NCBI GenBank assembly: GCA_947504725.1
Contig: CANNHN010000011.1
Span: 1-64,000, forward strand
Source: Bacteroidota bacterium
GTDB lineage: Bacteria > Bacteroidota > Bacteroidia > 2-12-FULL-35-15
DNA length: 64,000 nucleotides
Direction: 5' to 3'
Position numbers and translations under genes: made by a program
Notes under the pieces: generated by a model
Seen by the model: only the letters and a program-made list of their open reading frames with translations
Database searches by the model: none
What the model was told of the DNA's origin: nothing
Part shown: positions 61,406 to 64,000 of the stretch, piece by piece
Numbering within the stretch: position 1 is the stretch's first letter
Layout of the letters: every line of letters starts with the position of its first letter

Positions 61406-62449
61406 ATGTTAGAAAATACAGACCGAACAGAATTAAGCAGCTTAGGTGAATTTGGATTAATTAAACACCTTACTCAGTTTATTGAAATAAAGAACGAAAG
61501 CACAATCAAAGGAATTGGAGACGATGCCGCTGTTATTGACTATAAAAACAAACAAACTGTTGTTTCAACGGATATGCTTGTTGAAGGGGTCCATTTTGAC
61601 TTAGCATACATGCCACTTAAACATTTAGGATTCAAATCTGTCTCCGTAAATCTTTCAGATATATATGCAATGAATGCTAGTCCAAAACAAATAACTATCT
61701 CCTTGGCAATTTCTAATCGTTTTTCGGTTGAAGCATTAGAGGAGCTATATTCTGGATTTATGATGGCTTGTCACAAACACAATGTCGACATTATTGGTGG
61801 TGACACAACCACTTCTAAATCAGGATTAGTAATTAGCATTACCGCCATTGGCGAAGCGAATAGCGATGATCTTGTTTATAGAAATACAGCTAAAGAAGGA
61901 GATTTACTTTGTGTTACAGGTGATTTGGGCGCAGCCTATGTGGGCCTACAATTATTGGAAAGGGAAAAGAAAATTTTCATCGAATCGCCTGGTGTTCAGC
62001 CAGACTTAGAAGGGAATGACTACATACTGGAGCGACAATTAAAACCAGAGGCTCGAAAAGATATTGCTGTTTTACTAAAAAAATTAGAAGTAAAACCTAC
62101 TTCAATGATTGATATTTCAGATGGGTTATCTTCCGAAATATTACACATAACATCACAATCAGGCGTTGGCTGTAATTTATACGAAGAAAAAATCCCTATC
62201 GATCCATCTACCTACAATATGGCTCGTGAATTCAATTTAGACCCTACAGTATGTGCACTAAGTGGTGGTGAAGATTATGAATTATTGTTCACCATCGACC
62301 CATCCGATTTTCCAAAAGTAAAAGCAAATCCAGATATCACGGTTATTGGTCATTTAACAAATAGTAAAGAAGGTGTAAATTTGATTTCAAAATCTGGAAC
62401 ATCAATTACTTTAACAGCTCAAGGCTGGGACTCGTTACTAAAAAAATAA
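61406..62449 (+). CDS. thiL: Thiamine-monophosphate kinase
   Basis: A 347-residue enzyme that phosphorylates thiamine phosphate to the diphosphate cofactor. Motifs include KGIGDDAAVIDY (about 33-44), STDMLVEGVHFDL (51-63), IGGDTTTSKSGLVISITAIGE (131-151), LCVTGDLGAAYVGLQLL, SMIDISDGLSSEILHI (about 233-248) and ALSGGEDYELLFT (about 288-300). Length is typical (E. coli 325). It is a single-gene unit, with 12 bases before the next gene, which may be co-transcribed. No TPP riboswitch is visible in the 129-base gap upstream. Confidence 0.96.
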   Translation: MLENTDRTELSSLGEFGLIKHLTQFIEIKNESTIKGIGDDAAVIDYKNKQTVVSTDMLVEGVHFDLAYMPLKHLGFKSVSVNLSDIYAMNASPKQITISLAISNRFSVEALEELYSGFMMACHKHNVDIIGGDTTTSKSGLVISITAIGEANSDDLVYRNTAKEGDLLCVTGDLGAAYVGLQLLEREKKIFIESPGVQPDLEGNDYILERQLKPEARKDIAVLLKKLEVKPTSMIDISDGLSSEILHITSQSGVGCNLYEEKIPIDPSTYNMAREFNLDPTVCALSGGEDYELLFTIDPSDFPKVKANPDITVIGHLTNSKEGVNLISKSGTSITLTAQGWDSLLKK

Positions 62450-62461
62450 AACACCTTTTTG

Positions 62462-64000
62462 ATGAAAGTAAAACATCTTTTTATTTGCTTTTTCATCTTG
62501 CTCACATTAAATGGTGCAGCTCAATCTACCTTTTTTCGTAATTATTCTGTTGAAGATGGACTTCCATTTATAGATGTAACTACTATTTTTCAAGACAGCA
62601 AAGGAAATTTATGGAGCGGTGGTTATGGTGGATTAAGTAAATTTGATGGAATTTCATTTGCCAACTATTCCCCAAAAGATGGATTACTTAACCACTTTGT
62701 AACCTCCATTTCTGAAGACAACCAAGGAAATCTTTGGATTGGAACAATTAGCGGGGTTAATAAATTCGACCAAAAAACTTTTACAGGATACACAACAAAA
62801 AACGGACTCGTCAACAATGCAATCACGTCTTCTTTAAAAGATAAAGGCGGGAACATTTGGTTTGGAACTGAAAATGGAGTTAGTAAATTAGTTGACGGAA
62901 CGTTTATTAATTTTTCTACAAAAGATGGATTGGTTGGTGAATTTACAACCTGCTTGTTTCAAGACAATCAAGGAAAGATTTGGATTGGAACAACAAAAGG
63001 CATAAGCATTTTTGATGGAAAGATTTTTACGCCAATTACAGAATCAAACGGCTTGCCTTCAAATTCAATAACCTCAATAACGCAAGACAACGAAAATAAT
63101 TTTTGGATTGGAACCAACAATGGAATTTGTAAAATTAGCAACAAAATATTTACATCTTATACAACCGAACAAGGATTAATAGAGAATAATGTTACATCAT
63201 TAATTTGCGACTACAAAAACACCCTTTGGATTGGAACAGAAAAAGGATTAATGAAATTCAAAGATGGAAAATTTACAAAGTATTCAATCAAAAGAGACCA
63301 AAATAGTAATTTAGTTAAATGTTTGTTTGAAGATTTCGAACACAACATTTGGATTGGAACGTATTCTGGATTATTCAAATATAGAGGGAACCCTTTTATT
63401 TCCTATGGAATTCATGATGGATTAAACAACAATTTTATTTTCGGAATAACACGCGACTCAAAAGACAACTTATGGGCAGGTTCTCAAGGAGGCGGACTAT
63501 ACAAATTCAACGATGGAGAATTCTCTCAATTTAATAATGAAAATGGACTTGATGCGAATGGGGTAAACATGATATATGAATTTCGTCCAGGTGTTTTGTG
63601 GTTGGCTACAGATAAAGGATTAACAATTTATGATGGCAAAACCTTCACGAAACAAAAAGATACTTCATCCGTTTGGACGAATTTAATTAATACAATTTAT
63701 AAAGATTCGAAAAACAATATTTGGTTAGCTAGCAAAGGATGCGCTTATAAATATAACGGAGAAAAATTTATTTTTTATCCACTCAATGGACTATCAGATA
63801 ACTGTGACGCATGGTCAATAACTGAAGACCGAAAAGGAAACATTTGGATTGGAACTTATTTAGGTGGGCTTTTCCAATTAGAAGGAAATAAATTTGTTGA
63901 ATGCAGTAAAAAAATAGGTCTAAAAAATGACACCTATTTAACATCTTTAATTGATAAAGACGGGAATCTTTATTTTGGATCTTTGGATGGGCTATGGATG
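62462..64000 (+). CDS. Two-component-regulator-propeller (Reg_prop) sensor protein, 3' end outside the window
   Basis: At least 513 codons, cut by the window edge. Signal peptide about 1-20 (FICFFILLTLNGAAQ). The rest seen here is about twelve Reg_prop repeats of roughly 42 residues, each containing a core like DNQGNLWIGTISGVNKFDQ. This is the N-terminal half of the large sensor propellers of Bacteroidota. The missing C-terminus normally contains a Y_Y_Y domain, a membrane segment, and a histidine kinase, adenylate cyclase or DNA-binding domain; I cannot say which. It starts 12 bases after thiL ends. Confidence 0.85.
   Translation, partial: MKVKHLFICFFILLTLNGAAQSTFFRNYSVEDGLPFIDVTTIFQDSKGNLWSGGYGGLSKFDGISFANYSPKDGLLNHFVTSISEDNQGNLWIGTISGVNKFDQKTFTGYTTKNGLVNNAITSSLKDKGGNIWFGTENGVSKLVDGTFINFSTKDGLVGEFTTCLFQDNQGKIWIGTTKGISIFDGKIFTPITESNGLPSNSITSITQDNENNFWIGTNNGICKISNKIFTSYTTEQGLIENNVTSLICDYKNTLWIGTEKGLMKFKDGKFTKYSIKRDQNSNLVKCLFEDFEHNIWIGTYSGLFKYRGNPFISYGIHDGLNNNFIFGITRDSKDNLWAGSQGGGLYKFNDGEFSQFNNENGLDANGVNMIYEFRPGVLWLATDKGLTIYDGKTFTKQKDTSSVWTNLINTIYKDSKNNIWLASKGCAYKYNGEKFIFYPLNGLSDNCDAWSITEDRKGNIWIGTYLGGLFQLEGNKFVECSKKIGLKNDTYLTSLIDKDGNLYFGSLDGLWM

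Overview
The window is AT-rich chromosomal DNA from a Bacteroidota bacterium, most likely of the Flavobacteriales/Sphingobacteriales type; I cannot resolve the genus. The evidence is the eight type IX secretion (T9SS) cargo proteins with C-terminal sorting domains, a PorP/SprF plus OmpA set, two TonB-dependent receptors, a three-domain IspG, a futalosine-pathway menaquinone gene, and promoters of the Bacteroidota form TTG-N18-22-TAnnTTTG. I saw no rRNA, tRNA, CRISPR array or canonical IS element.

Layout. 1-2157: an accessory edge with an attC-like folded palindrome, a 0.43 kb stretch bounded by inverted GTTAGCAG boxes, a tyrosine recombinase and a zinc-ribbon protein. 2457-2795: ssb. 2870-3966: a dense array of 'TTTCGACCGAAGCGGAGAAA' REP-like repeats enclosing a GIY-YIG nuclease gene whose two flanks carry the repeat in inverted orientation. 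4025-9028 (minus): yceD-rpmF-plsX-fabH-accB-accC, the fatty-acid initiation operon, with a promoter at 9054-9082. 9197-17285: secreted M14 carboxypeptidase, pdxA, an unknown secreted protein, pepA, mqnC and a small lipoprotein. 17463-25891: a type B T9SS adhesin, riboflavin synthase, a cytochrome c/copper-monooxygenase fusion, metF and lepA. 26085-27902: ECF sigma factor and a membrane protein with a triplicated N-terminal module, probably its anti-sigma factor. 28104-33055: nadB, nfu and an SBBP-propeller T9SS protein.

33193-39482 is a T9SS surface-protein operon: a PKD-rich type B cargo, a PorP/SprF protein and an OmpA/PD40 protein. 40073-47888 holds two TonB-dependent receptors, a small TPR-like protein, a polytopic membrane protein, a winged-helix regulator, a 2TM protein and a T9SS-exported protein. 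47938-57636 has ispG, two tandem PKD/T9SS paralogues, a drug/metabolite transporter and sufA-like-sufB-sufC-sufD (no sufS next to it), with a perfect palindrome upstream. 57830-61276 is a glycosyltransferase group (GT2, STELLO/DUF288, GT-C membrane enzyme). thiL follows, and a propeller-type sensor gene runs off the right edge.

The genes are mostly housekeeping metabolism (fatty acids, pyridoxal phosphate, riboflavin, NAD, isoprenoids, menaquinone, thiamine, Fe-S clusters) interleaved with cell-surface and secretion genes. Palindromic intergenic repeats of at least three families sit in many gaps. The two most system-like signals are the recombinase with its attC-like site at the left edge and the GIY-YIG gene framed by inverted REP copies.
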